DNA from: Acidobacteriota bacterium
GTDB taxonomy: Bacteria > Acidobacteriota > Blastocatellia > Pyrinomonadales > Pyrinomonadaceae
Assembly (NCBI GenBank): GCA_019239425.1
Contig: JAFAZX010000038.1
Span: 1 to 61,917, forward strand
Direction of reading: 5' to 3'
DNA: 61,917 bases
This document shows, in pieces, positions 19,424 to 27,977 of this stretch. Position 1 is the first letter of the stretch, and every line of letters begins with the position of its first letter. The notes under the pieces are model-generated. The model had not been told where the DNA came from. It ran no database searches and saw nothing but the letters and a program-made list of their open reading frames with translations. The position numbers and the translations under genes were made by a program.

Positions 19424-20005
19424 ATGAACTTCATCACGCAGATGATTACGCAGCAGGTCGCGGGCTACGCGGCCCGCGCCATCGCGCAGCGGCTCGGCAT
19501 CAGCGAGGCGACCGCCCAGAGGGCCGTGCAGATCGCGATCCCGCTCATCGTGGCGGCGCTGGCGCGTAACGCCGCCCGGCCCGAAGGCGCGCAGGAACTC
19601 CACGAGGCGGTCGCCAACGACCACGACGGGAGCATCTTCGACAACCTGTCGGGCTACCTCGGCGACCCGCAGGCCGCGAACGGGGCGGGCATCCTGGGTC
19701 ACGTCTTCGGTGAGCAGCAGGGCGCGGCGCAGAACACTCTGGCGCAGGCGGCGGGGCTCGACCAGAACGCCGCCGGGAGTCTCCTGGAGATGGTCGCGCC
19801 GCTCGTGATGGGCGCCGTCGGGCAGACCCAGCGGCAGAACGGCCTCGACGCGGGCGGACTCTCCGACTTCCTGGGCGCCCAGCAGCAGCAGGCCGAAGCC
19901 TCGGCCCCCGGCCTGGGCGGGGCGCTCAACTCCATGCTCGACTCCAACCACGACGGCAGCGTGACGGACGACCTCGGGCGGATGCTCGGGAACTTCTTCA
20001 AATAG
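19424..20005 (+). CDS. DUF937 family protein
   Basis: A 193-residue protein with the DUF937 pattern: MNFITQMITQQVAGYAARAI, then a glycine- and alanine-rich core with IPLIVAALARNA, LLEMVAPLVMGAVG and a C-terminal NSMLDSNHDGSVTDDLGRML. The DxNxDG segment looks like an EF-hand-type calcium loop. AGGAG lies nine bases before ATG 19424. DUF937 proteins are widespread and mostly uncharacterised. Confidence 0.8.
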   Translation: MNFITQMITQQVAGYAARAIAQRLGISEATAQRAVQIAIPLIVAALARNAARPEGAQELHEAVANDHDGSIFDNLSGYLGDPQAANGAGILGHVFGEQQGAAQNTLAQAAGLDQNAAGSLLEMVAPLVMGAVGQTQRQNGLDAGGLSDFLGAQQQQAEASAPGLGGALNSMLDSNHDGSVTDDLGRMLGNFFK

Positions 20006-20061
20006 CGAAAGCGCGGGCTGGTTGCAGTTGAAAGTTGAGCGTAAAGCAGGAAGTGATTTCA

Positions 20062-20128
20062 CCACAGAGACACAGAGGCACAGCTTGGGGCGAATGACTC
20101 AACAAGCTGTGCCTCTGTGTCTCTGTGG
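20062..20128. repeat. Inverted repeat hairpin, family B (8-mer CACAGAGA), perfect 26-bp stem
   Basis: Arms 20062-20087 and 20103-20128 pair perfectly around gggcgaatgactcaa. Compared with the copy at 12721, the left arm has GAGGCACAG in place of GAGACACAG and the right arm has the matching change, so pairing is kept. Confidence 0.92.
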
Positions 20129-20196
20129 CTCAAATCCTCCCACGCACAACCGTGCCGTTTCGGGCGGGTCGAGTTGTTGTGATATAAGCGCGGGCT

Positions 20197-21687
20197 ATGA
20201 AAACAAACCGTCGCGACTTCCTGCTCGCAGCCTCTTCGTCCGCGTTGCTGCTGACGCGTGACGCAAGCCCCGCCTCGGCGCAGACACGGCGCGCCCCCGC
20301 GGCCCCGAAGGCCCCCCCGGCCGCGGGGAGTCAGGTCTTCGTCTACACGACCGCCGACAAGACCGAGCACAGGCTCTCGCCCACCGACACGCTGACCTTC
20401 AAGCCGATGGGGCAGCCCCTGGAGACGCAGGTCTGCGTCTTCGTCGACCCGACGCGGACGTACCAGACGATGCTCGGCATCGGCGGCGCGCTCACCGACG
20501 CCTCGGCCGAGACCTTCGCCAAGATGCCCGAGGACAAGCAGCGCGAAATCCTCGACGCCTACTTCGACCCGCAGAAGGGCATCGGCTACACGCTCGCGCG
20601 CACCAACATCCACAGCTGCGACTTCTCCAGCGGGAGCTACACCTACGTCGCGGAGGGCGACAGGGAGTTAAAGACTTTCAGCGTCGAGCACGACCGACGC
20701 TACCGCCTCCCCTTCATCAAGCGCGCGTTGGAGACCGCGGGCGGGAGGCTGACTCTGTTCGCGAGCCCCTGGAGTCCGCCCGCGTTTATGAAGGACAACA
20801 ACAGCATGCTCCGCGGCGGGAAGCTCAAGCCGGAGTTCTACCAGGCCTGGGCCAACTACTACGCGAAGTTCATCAAGGCTTACGAGCGCGAGGGCGTGCC
20901 CGTCTGGGGCGTCTCCGTCCAGAACGAGCCGATGGCGACGCAGCGCTGGGAGTCCTGCATCTACACGGCGGAGGAGGAGCGCGACTTCTTAAAGAGGCAC
21001 CTCGGGCCGGCGCTGCGCCGCGAGGGCCTGGGCGACCGGAAGATCATCGCGTGGGATCACAACCGCGACCTGCTCTACCAGCGCGCGAGCACGATCCTCT
21101 CCGACCCCGAGGCCGCGCGCTACGTCTGGGGCATCGGCTTCCACTGGTACGAGCCCTGGAGCGGCGGCGAGCCGATGTACGACAACGTGAAGCTCACGTA
21201 CCAGGCCTTCCCCGACAAGCACCTCGTCTTCACGGAGGGGTGCAAGGAGGCCTTCGACCTGAAGAAGGTCGGCGACTGGAAGCTGGGCGAGATGTACGGC
21301 CGCCAGATGATCCACGACTTCAACAACGGCACCGCGGGCTGGACGGACTGGAACGTCCTGCTCGACGAGACGGGCGGCCCCAACCACGTGGGCAACCTCT
21401 GCTTCGCGCCGCTGCACGCCGACACGCAGAACGGCCGCCTCATCTACACGAACTCGTTCTACTACATCGGCCACTTCTCCAAGTTCATCCGCCCCGGCGC
21501 GCGCCGCGTCGTCAGCTCGCCGAGCCGCAGCGCGCTCCTCTCCACCGCCTTCACTAACACGGATGGCAAGACCGCCGTGGTAGTCATGAACGGCGGCGAC
21601 AAGGAGGTCAAATACTTCCTCTGGGTCGGCGGCAACGCCGCCGAGGTCACCAGCCTCCCCCACTCCATCCAGACTCTCGTCTTCTAG
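20197..21687 (+). CDS. Secreted GH30-family glycoside hydrolase (glucosylceramidase-like)
   Basis: A 496-residue protein with a Tat-type signal: RRDFLLAAS followed by a hydrophobic stretch and a cut after SPASAQ. The TIM-barrel core carries the GH30 acid/base Glu in VSVQNEPMATQ and the nucleophile Glu in LVFTEGCKEAF; GIGGALTDASAETFA is the early family motif. Related enzymes act on beta-1,4 or beta-1,6 glucosides, on xylans or on glucosylceramide; the substrate here is unknown. Export suggests use of polymers outside the cell. Family F hairpin follows the stop directly. Confidence 0.88.
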   Translation: MKTNRRDFLLAASSSALLLTRDASPASAQTRRAPAAPKAPPAAGSQVFVYTTADKTEHRLSPTDTLTFKPMGQPLETQVCVFVDPTRTYQTMLGIGGALTDASAETFAKMPEDKQREILDAYFDPQKGIGYTLARTNIHSCDFSSGSYTYVAEGDRELKTFSVEHDRRYRLPFIKRALETAGGRLTLFASPWSPPAFMKDNNSMLRGGKLKPEFYQAWANYYAKFIKAYEREGVPVWGVSVQNEPMATQRWESCIYTAEEERDFLKRHLGPALRREGLGDRKIIAWDHNRDLLYQRASTILSDPEAARYVWGIGFHWYEPWSGGEPMYDNVKLTYQAFPDKHLVFTEGCKEAFDLKKVGDWKLGEMYGRQMIHDFNNGTAGWTDWNVLLDETGGPNHVGNLCFAPLHADTQNGRLIYTNSFYYIGHFSKFIRPGARRVVSSPSRSALLSTAFTNTDGKTAVVVMNGGDKEVKYFLWVGGNAAEVTSLPHSIQTLVF

Positions 21688-21750
21688 GGTGCTGGGTGCT
21701 GGGTGTTGGGGAAGAACCGGTATTTACCCAGCACCCAGCACCCAGCACCC
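21687..21750. repeat. Inverted heptamer-repeat hairpin, family F (unit GGGTGCT)
   Basis: Left arm 21687-21710 and right arm 21727-21750 pair over 24 bp with one G-T pair; the loop is gaagaaccggtattta. It lies between the convergent GH30 and GT39-like genes, touching the GH30 stop, and could end both transcripts. Same family as 52840. Confidence 0.88.
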
Positions 21751-21761
21751 TGCACCCTTCC

Positions 21762-23528
21762 TCACTCCTTCACGCGGTACAGGTAGATAGAGTTGCCGAT
21801 GACGGCCTCGGGCGTGCGCTTGCGGTACTCGATGACTTTGAGGCGTTGCGGGACGGGGACGGCGAGGAGGAAGGCGCCGTTGAGGTAGCTGGCGCCGACG
21901 GCCACGTAGCGCGTCTCGGGCGGCGCGAGGTCGGCCTCCTCGGCCGAGATGAGGTTGAGCTGTTCGACGCCGTAGTGGTCGAGCGTGCGCACGTAGGGAA
22001 TGCTCTTCTCGTCGAAGCTGCCGCCGTCTAGGAGCGCCGCCGTCACGCGCGTCTCGCCGCGCGCGCGCAGGTAGCGCGCCAGCTCCTTCACGTCGTCGCC
22101 CCACTCCACGTTCGAGTCGGTCAGGTAGTACCAGTGCGGCCGCCGCCACGCGAGCTGATTCATGTAGGGGATGTAGTGTGGGTACGCGCGCGCGGCCTCG
22201 CAGACGATCCAGCACAGGAGCGCGAAGGCTGTGAGCACGCGCTTGGTGTGCCCGGAACTGAACACGCGTTCGAGCAGCGCGCCGCCCAGGATGAAGAGGA
22301 ACGGAAAGAGCGGGATGATGTGCCGGACGCCGATGTTGATGCGGCTCGACACGGCGAACAGCCCGTAGAGCGCGAACGGCCCGAGGAGCAGCAGCAGACG
22401 CCTCCCGCGCCCGCGCCAGAGTCCTCTCGCCGCCCACGCGAGCGCCGCGAGACTTAAGAGCAGGAACGGCAGCGTCGTCTTCAGCGCGAACGCCACGGGA
22501 AAGTAGAGCGCCCAGCCCTCGTAGCCGTAACGGCCCATCACGGACGCGAGATGGCCGTTGCGGTTGTGCACCGCGACCTGATACAGCCCGAGCAGGAACG
22601 GCGACGGCACGACCCTCGACAGCACGCGCGCGCACGACACCAGAAGTCCCGCGGCCGACGGCGACTGGCGCGCCACGTACGCGAGGTCGCCCGCGAGCGG
22701 CGGCGGACTCTGAAAGTAGTAGACGGCGTTCACGAAGAGGAGCGCGACGAGCGCGGCCGCGCCCGCCTGCACCGCCACGCGCGAGCGCCGCAGCCTGCGC
22801 CGCGGCGCGGCCACGAACATCCAGAGCGCCGCCAACGCGAACACGGGCACGACGATGACGAGCGAGAACTTCGTCGCTAAGGCGAGTCCCACCGCGCCGC
22901 CGAGCAGGAGCGCGCGGCCGAAGGTCGGTCGCAGCCAGTACGTGTCGAGCGCGTAGAAGAAGAGCAGGTAGGCGAGGGCCGCCGGCACGTCCGTCTGCAC
23001 GACGCGGCCGTGCGCCAGCATCGTCGGCTCTAACGCGTAGAGCACGACCGCGAGCAGCGCCGCGCGCCGCCCGAACAGACGCCGCGCGTAGATGAAGATT
23101 AACCACCCCAGCCCGAGCGTGATGACGATGGCCGGCAGGCGCGACCAGAACGCGATGCTTTCGAACCGCGCCGTGTTCGCGCGCCAGAAGAGCGACGACG
23201 TCTCGTCCGTCCGCTCGGCCGGTAGCGCCCCGGGCGCGAACTGCGGCGCGGGTGCCTCGACGCCCGCGAACAGCAGCGGCACGGCCGCCAACATCTTCGC
23301 CAGCGGCGGGTGCTCCGTGTTCACGCGGAACTCGCCTCGGGCTAAATGGTAATAGCCCGCCGGCACGTGATAGAACTCGTCCGCCGTCAGCCCCTTCCGC
23401 CACACCACGCTCAGCAGGTTCGCCCCCATCAACACCAGCAGGCACACGCACACCAGTTCGGCCCGGCGCGTGTTCAGAGACGCCCACGCCGCGGCCAGAC
23501 TCGTTCGCGTTCGTCCGCCCTCCATCAC
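21762..23528 (-). CDS. GT39-like membrane glycosyltransferase (phospho-dolichol/polyprenyl-sugar dependent)
   Basis: A 588-residue protein with about a dozen hydrophobic helices and a periplasmic C-terminal domain. The first loop has GLTADEFYHVPAGYY with the acidic pair expected for PMT/ArnT-type (GT-C) enzymes, and NTEHPPLAKMLAA matches the family 'xHPPLxK' motif. Such enzymes move a sugar from a polyprenyl phosphate carrier to protein or lipid A on the outer face of the inner membrane. The gene starts nine bases after the mutL stop on the same strand. The acceptor is unknown. Confidence 0.82.
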   Translation of the reverse strand: MMEGGRTRTSLAAAWASLNTRRAELVCVCLLVLMGANLLSVVWRKGLTADEFYHVPAGYYHLARGEFRVNTEHPPLAKMLAAVPLLFAGVEAPAPQFAPGALPAERTDETSSLFWRANTARFESIAFWSRLPAIVITLGLGWLIFIYARRLFGRRAALLAVVLYALEPTMLAHGRVVQTDVPAALAYLLFFYALDTYWLRPTFGRALLLGGAVGLALATKFSLVIVVPVFALAALWMFVAAPRRRLRRSRVAVQAGAAALVALLFVNAVYYFQSPPPLAGDLAYVARQSPSAAGLLVSCARVLSRVVPSPFLLGLYQVAVHNRNGHLASVMGRYGYEGWALYFPVAFALKTTLPFLLLSLAALAWAARGLWRGRGRRLLLLLGPFALYGLFAVSSRINIGVRHIIPLFPFLFILGGALLERVFSSGHTKRVLTAFALLCWIVCEAARAYPHYIPYMNQLAWRRPHWYYLTDSNVEWGDDVKELARYLRARGETRVTAALLDGGSFDEKSIPYVRTLDHYGVEQLNLISAEEADLAPPETRYVAVGASYLNGAFLLAVPVPQRLKVIEYRKRTPEAVIGNSIYLYRVKE

Positions 23529-23537
23529 GGCCCTCGC

Positions 23538-25568
23538 TCAGGGGCGGTGGAAGCCGCGTTCGATGTCGCGCTTGGCGAGGCGAAGGATGGCGGGGCGGCC
23601 GTGGGGGCAGGTGGTGGGCGAGGCTGTTAAGAGCAGGCGGTCGATGAGCCAGCGCATCTTCTCGTGCGTGAGCGGCATGTTGACCTTGATGGCGGCGTGG
23701 CAGGCGAGCGAGGCCGCGACCTCGTCGCGCAAGGTCTCTCGCGCGCGCCCGCGCTTCTCGGAGTCGACGGTGTCGAGGATTTCGGCGAGGAGGTTGCGCG
23801 CCTCCGCGGGCTGCAGGTCTGCGGGGACGGCGCGCACGGCGACGGTGCGGCCCGAGAGACGAGTCAGGGAGAAGCCGATGCCTTCGAGCTCTTCGGAGAG
23901 TTCTTCGAAGGCCGCGGCCTGCGCCGGCGTGAGGTCGAAGGTCTCTGGGACGAGGAGCGACTGCGACTCGGGGCGGCGCGCCGCTTCGAGGCGGCGGTAC
24001 TTGTCGAAGAGGACGCGCTCGTGCGCCGCGTGCTGGTCGATGAGGAGGAGCCCTTCGGCGTCGGTCGCGAGGATGTAGCTCTCTTCGAGCTGGCCGAGCG
24101 GCCGGATGTCCGGCGTGAGCTGCTCGGGCGCGACGCCGCGCACGATGCCGGCCGCGGAGTTGAGCGGCGGAAGCGTGACCGCGCACTCTTCGCCTCTCTC
24201 CTGATGAAGGGGACGCGGTCTGACTTCGTCCTCCTGACCCTCCTGATAAAGTGCCGCGGCACTCTCGTCGGCGCCGTGCGCGACGGCGTCGAGGGCGGAC
24301 GGCGAGGGCCGCCGCCATTCGTCCGAAGCCTCACGTCTCCGAGACGACTCCGCCGGCTCTGCGGGCGCGGGCGTCCAGCCGAACTCGATTGACTCCTGCC
24401 TGGCCGAAGGCTCCGCTGCGTCGAGGCGCACGTTCGAAACCGTGTCGCTCAAGATTGCCAAAGTCGGCGCGTAAGCGGCGACGTTCGGGTTCGAGGGTTC
24501 GACTTCTCTGAAGTTGTCGGGGGCGAACTCGTTCCCGTTCGCGTCGACGGCAAAACTCGCGTCGTCGCGCAGGTAGCCCCCGGCGTAGAGCGCCGCGCGC
24601 ACGGCTTCGCGCACGGCTTCGGCTACGGCCGAGGCCCGGCGGAAGCGCACCTCGGTCTTCGCGGGATGGACGTTCACGTCCACCTCTTCGGGCGGCACTT
24701 CGAGGAAGAGCAGCGCCGAAGGGTAGACGCCGTGCGGGAGCACCGTGCGGTAGCCTTCGGTCAGCGCGCGCGCGACGAGGCGGTCGCGGACGAAGCGGCC
24801 GTTGACGAAGAGGTACTGCGCGTCGCGCGTCGTGCGCCGCGCGCGCGGGGCCGAGACGAAGCCTGAGACACGGCCCACCGCTTCGGAGCCGCCCGCGACC
24901 GCGAGCAGGCTCTCGATGAACTCGTCGCCGAAGATTTGATAAGCGCGCTCGCGCAAATTCTCGGCCGCCGCGCCGCGCAAGACCTCGCGGCCGTTGTTCG
25001 TGAGGACGAAACTTATCTCTGGGTGCGCGAGCGCGTAGTGCGTGACGAGGTTCGTCAGGTGAAAGCTCTCGGTCGCCTCGGAGCGGAGGAACTTGCGGCG
25101 GGCGGGGACGTTGAAGAAGAGGTCGCGGACGGCGATGGTCGTGCCCTTGGGGCGCGCGGCGGGCGCCACGTCGCGCATGCGCCCGCCTTCGATGACGACG
25201 CGCGTGCCCTCCGTCTCGCCCTCCCTCTGCGTCAGGAGTTCCACGCGCGCGACCGAGGCGATGGAGGCGAGCGCCTCGCCGCGGAAGCCGAGCGTCGAGA
25301 CGCGTTCGAGGTCTTCGACCGAGTTGATCTTCGAAGTGGCGTGGCGCTCGAAGGCGAGCACGGCGTCGTCGCGCGTCATGCCCTCGCCGTCGTCCGAGAC
25401 GCGGAGGAGTCTGCGGCCGCCGGCCTCGACCTCGACCTCGACGCGGCGCGCGCCGGCGTCGACGGAGTTCTCGACGAGTTCCTTGGCGACGGAGGCGGGG
25501 CGCTCGACCACCTCGCCCGCGGCGATCTGGTTGGCGACGTGGTCGGAGAGGACGCGAATCTTGGACAT
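23538..25568 (-). CDS. mutL: DNA mismatch repair protein MutL
   Basis: A 676-residue protein. The N-terminal GHKL ATPase domain has ANQIAAGEVVERPASVAKEL, DDGEGM and LGFRGEALASIASVA. After a variable linker (about 340-480) the C-terminal domain carries DQHAAHERVLFDK, ACHAAIK, CPHGRP and GFHRP, the motif set of MutL proteins with a nicking endonuclease; the last acid of DQHA-x2-E-x4-E is Asp instead of Glu. No mutS is in the window. It sits in a minus-strand run between a zinc-ribbon gene and a glycosyltransferase. Confidence 0.95.
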   Translation of the reverse strand: MSKIRVLSDHVANQIAAGEVVERPASVAKELVENSVDAGARRVEVEVEAGGRRLLRVSDDGEGMTRDDAVLAFERHATSKINSVEDLERVSTLGFRGEALASIASVARVELLTQREGETEGTRVVIEGGRMRDVAPAARPKGTTIAVRDLFFNVPARRKFLRSEATESFHLTNLVTHYALAHPEISFVLTNNGREVLRGAAAENLRERAYQIFGDEFIESLLAVAGGSEAVGRVSGFVSAPRARRTTRDAQYLFVNGRFVRDRLVARALTEGYRTVLPHGVYPSALLFLEVPPEEVDVNVHPAKTEVRFRRASAVAEAVREAVRAALYAGGYLRDDASFAVDANGNEFAPDNFREVEPSNPNVAAYAPTLAILSDTVSNVRLDAAEPSARQESIEFGWTPAPAEPAESSRRREASDEWRRPSPSALDAVAHGADESAAALYQEGQEDEVRPRPLHQERGEECAVTLPPLNSAAGIVRGVAPEQLTPDIRPLGQLEESYILATDAEGLLLIDQHAAHERVLFDKYRRLEAARRPESQSLLVPETFDLTPAQAAAFEELSEELEGIGFSLTRLSGRTVAVRAVPADLQPAEARNLLAEILDTVDSEKRGRARETLRDEVAASLACHAAIKVNMPLTHEKMRWLIDRLLLTASPTTCPHGRPAILRLAKRDIERGFHRP

Positions 25569-25610
25569 GCGCTTTGCAGTTTAACGACTCGGCGGGGTTC
25601 GCGCAAAAGC

Positions 25611-25687
25611 ATTAACCACAGAGACACAGAGGCACGGCTTGAAGCACATTGCCTTCAAAGCCGTGCCTCTGTGTCTCTGTGGTTAAT
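25611..25687. repeat. Inverted repeat hairpin, family B (8-mer CACAGAGA), perfect 30-bp stem
   Basis: Arms 25611-25640 and 25658-25687 are exact reverse complements. Relative to the other copies both arms carry GGCACGGCTT/AAGCCGTGCC, a further compensated change. On the minus strand the TAA stop of the zinc-ribbon gene is the TTAA that opens the repeat. Confidence 0.93.
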
Positions 25688-26177
25688 CCCCTTGTCGCGG
25701 CTTCCCGCCTTTGGCTTCGACGTTGAGGAGTTCGGTGGTGTGGTCGGCGATGCTGGTCGTGGCGGAGTCGAAGGTCTGCTCGTGGAGGAGGCGCGCCGTG
25801 TCTGGCGCCGTGTGGTCGAGCGCGGGCGGCAGCGGCCCCGCGGCCGCGTCGCCCATCCTGCGCAGCGCCGAGGTGACCGAGGCGAGCGTGAACATGAGGC
25901 CGAGGATGGCGGCGACCAGCCCCAACGTCTGGAAGCCCTTGCCCGGCAGGAAGGCCATCAGCAGAACGCCGAAGAGGATGACGAAGACGCCCGTCAGCAG
26001 GCCGGTCGTCAACCTCTTCACGATGCGCCGGTCGGCCTCGCGCGCGAGCTGGGCCGCGGCGGCGCCGTACGCGTGGTGGGCGGCCAGGGCGCGCGAGACC
26101 GGCTCCAGATTCATACCGCAATTACGACAGAACTTGTGCTCGGTCGTCGTCTTCGTTCCGCAGTTCGGGCAAAGCAT
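25683..26177 (-). CDS. Zinc-ribbon two-helix membrane protein
   Basis: A 164-residue protein. It starts MLCPNCGTKT and continues FCRNCGMNL, a complete CxxC-x12-CxxC zinc ribbon. Two hydrophobic helices lie near residues 57-76 and 83-102 (GVFVILFGVLLMAFLPG, LVAAILGLMFTLASV). The remaining C-terminal 60 residues are polar. The function is unknown. It lies between bshC and mutL on the same strand, and the family B hairpin supplies its stop. Confidence 0.75.
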   Translation of the reverse strand: MLCPNCGTKTTTEHKFCRNCGMNLEPVSRALAAHHAYGAAAAQLAREADRRIVKRLTTGLLTGVFVILFGVLLMAFLPGKGFQTLGLVAAILGLMFTLASVTSALRRMGDAAAGPLPPALDHTAPDTARLLHEQTFDSATTSIADHTTELLNVEAKGGKPRQGD

Positions 26178-26214
26178 ACGAAGCTATACGGGACGTTCCG
26201 CGGCTCGGTTCGGC

Positions 26215-27897
26215 TCAGAGGTAGACGATCTGGTGATCCGTGGTCGAGAGGTCGATGGCGTCGTGTATCCAATCGACGAAGTAGCGGCCGTGGCGCGCGA
26301 GCAGAGAGGTGACGTTGACGTGCCGCTCCTGCAGGCCCTTCTCCGGGTAGAGGGCGGTCGCGGCGCGCTCCAACTGCCGGAGCACGGCGCGATCCCGCCG
26401 CATCTGCGCGCGGTGAAAGCGCGCGCGCAAGCCTTCGAGCTGGTGCGCGATCTTGCGGCGACCGCCGTCGAGCGCGTCCGAGAGCGTCGGGTCGAAGTCG
26501 CGCAGCTTGGTCTGCAACTGGTCGAGTGCGCGCGCCACGTCCGCGTCCGTCTCGTCGAAGACGCCGGCCACCTCCGAGCCGAGGTGCCCTTCCACGACGC
26601 GCGCGATGACGGGGTCGAGTCCGCCGAAGAAGTCTTCGAGCGCGAGGCCGTAGCGTTCGAGCGTGCGCCCCGTGCGGCGCTCGACGACCGTCAAACTCGC
26701 GCGGTGGAGGACGGGCGTCGCGGGGCGGCCCAGCACGCGATAGCTCTCGGCCGTCTGCGCGAAGTAGGCGACCTCGGCCGCGCCGCCGAAGTACGCGATT
26801 GTCGGGAGCAGGTAGTCCTGCACGACGGCGCGCAGCGTGACGTTCGGGCTGAAGCGCTCCGGCTCTTCGAGGGCCAGTGCGGCGAGCTCGTCCGCCGTCC
26901 ACTCGCGCTCAGTCCCCTTCGCGCGGTAGCGGCCGTCCCGGTTGCGGGCGAGCGCGCGGCGCGCCCCGCCTTCGATGAGAAAGAGCGGGAACGAATCCGG
27001 CGAGGTGTGCACCTGCGCGTGATAGCCCTCGCGTTCGAGCTCGCGCGAGCGCGCGTCCGTGGCGGCGGCTATCTCCGCGCCGAGCCGCGCGGCCTCCGAG
27101 TAGAGCGGCGCGGCCAGACGTTTAAGCGAAGGCGCAAGCGGGTCGAGTAAGACCAGCCCGTAACGGCCCGTCAGCGCCGCGAGCATCCGCGCGAACGCCT
27201 CGCCGTAGCCCCGGCCCGGCGCGTACGCGTCGCGCAGAAGCGCTTCGAGGTCGGGCAGGAACTCGCTCGAAGGCAGCAGCTCGAAGAGACGTCGCGTCGC
27301 CTCTTCGACACTCACGTCGAGCAAGACGCCGCCCACCTGCTGCCCTTCTTCGTGAAGTCCGTCGGGGACGCCGACCGAGGTCAGGCGGCCGTCGCACGCG
27401 ATGACCTGCGCCGTCTGCACCTCCTCCCAGTCGTGGTCTTCGGTCGCCATCCAGAAGACCGGGACGGCGTCCGTGCCGCGCGCCGTCAAACACGCCGCCA
27501 GCTTCACGGCCGAGAGCGCCTTGTAGAGCGTGTAGAGCGGCCCGGTGAAGAGCCCCGTCTGCTGCCCCGTGACGACCGCGACCGACTCCTTCGAGCGCAG
27601 ACGTTCGATGTTCGAGAGCGTCTCGGCGGAGGCGTTCCAACGCCGGTTCGATTCGGCGAGCGCGTCGGCCAGCGCGTCGCGTTCGGTCTTATAAGCTTCG
27701 AGCACGCGCGCGCGGCGGCCCGAGAGTTCGGGGTGCGAGCGCACGGCCTCGGGGTAGAAGCGCCGGAGCGCCGTCGGGTCTTCGAGGTATTCGAGGAAGA
27801 GGCGCGACTGGTGCGGGACGTTTCGGAACGGCAGGCGCTCGACGCGGAGTCCCGCGCCGCCGGGGGTGCTCTGACATGCGGGTTCGGTCGTGCTCAT
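26215..27897 (-). CDS. bshC: BshC, putative cysteine-adding enzyme of bacillithiol synthesis
   Basis: A 560-residue cytoplasmic protein. The Rossmann core includes VAVVTGQQTGLFTGPLYTLY, FWMATEDHDWEEV and, later, YFGGAAEVAYFAQ, signature segments of BshC. A coiled-coil stretch lies near the C-terminus (LDQLQTKLRDFDPTLSDALD). BshC adds cysteine to GlcN-malate in the last step of making bacillithiol. The start is the ATG ending at 27897. The bacillithiol-disulfide-reductase-like gene at 29492 is two genes away on the opposite strand, which supports this thiol being made. bshA and bshB are not in the window. Confidence 0.93.
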   Translation of the reverse strand: MSTTEPACQSTPGGAGLRVERLPFRNVPHQSRLFLEYLEDPTALRRFYPEAVRSHPELSGRRARVLEAYKTERDALADALAESNRRWNASAETLSNIERLRSKESVAVVTGQQTGLFTGPLYTLYKALSAVKLAACLTARGTDAVPVFWMATEDHDWEEVQTAQVIACDGRLTSVGVPDGLHEEGQQVGGVLLDVSVEEATRRLFELLPSSEFLPDLEALLRDAYAPGRGYGEAFARMLAALTGRYGLVLLDPLAPSLKRLAAPLYSEAARLGAEIAAATDARSRELEREGYHAQVHTSPDSFPLFLIEGGARRALARNRDGRYRAKGTEREWTADELAALALEEPERFSPNVTLRAVVQDYLLPTIAYFGGAAEVAYFAQTAESYRVLGRPATPVLHRASLTVVERRTGRTLERYGLALEDFFGGLDPVIARVVEGHLGSEVAGVFDETDADVARALDQLQTKLRDFDPTLSDALDGGRRKIAHQLEGLRARFHRAQMRRDRAVLRQLERAATALYPEKGLQERHVNVTSLLARHGRYFVDWIHDAIDLSTTDHQIVYL

Positions 27898-27977
27898 AGG
27901 TCGAAGGGACTGTATCCGCCGATAACGTAACCGACGGCCACGGCGCGCGCAACCCGCGCGCGACACGCCGCGATGCC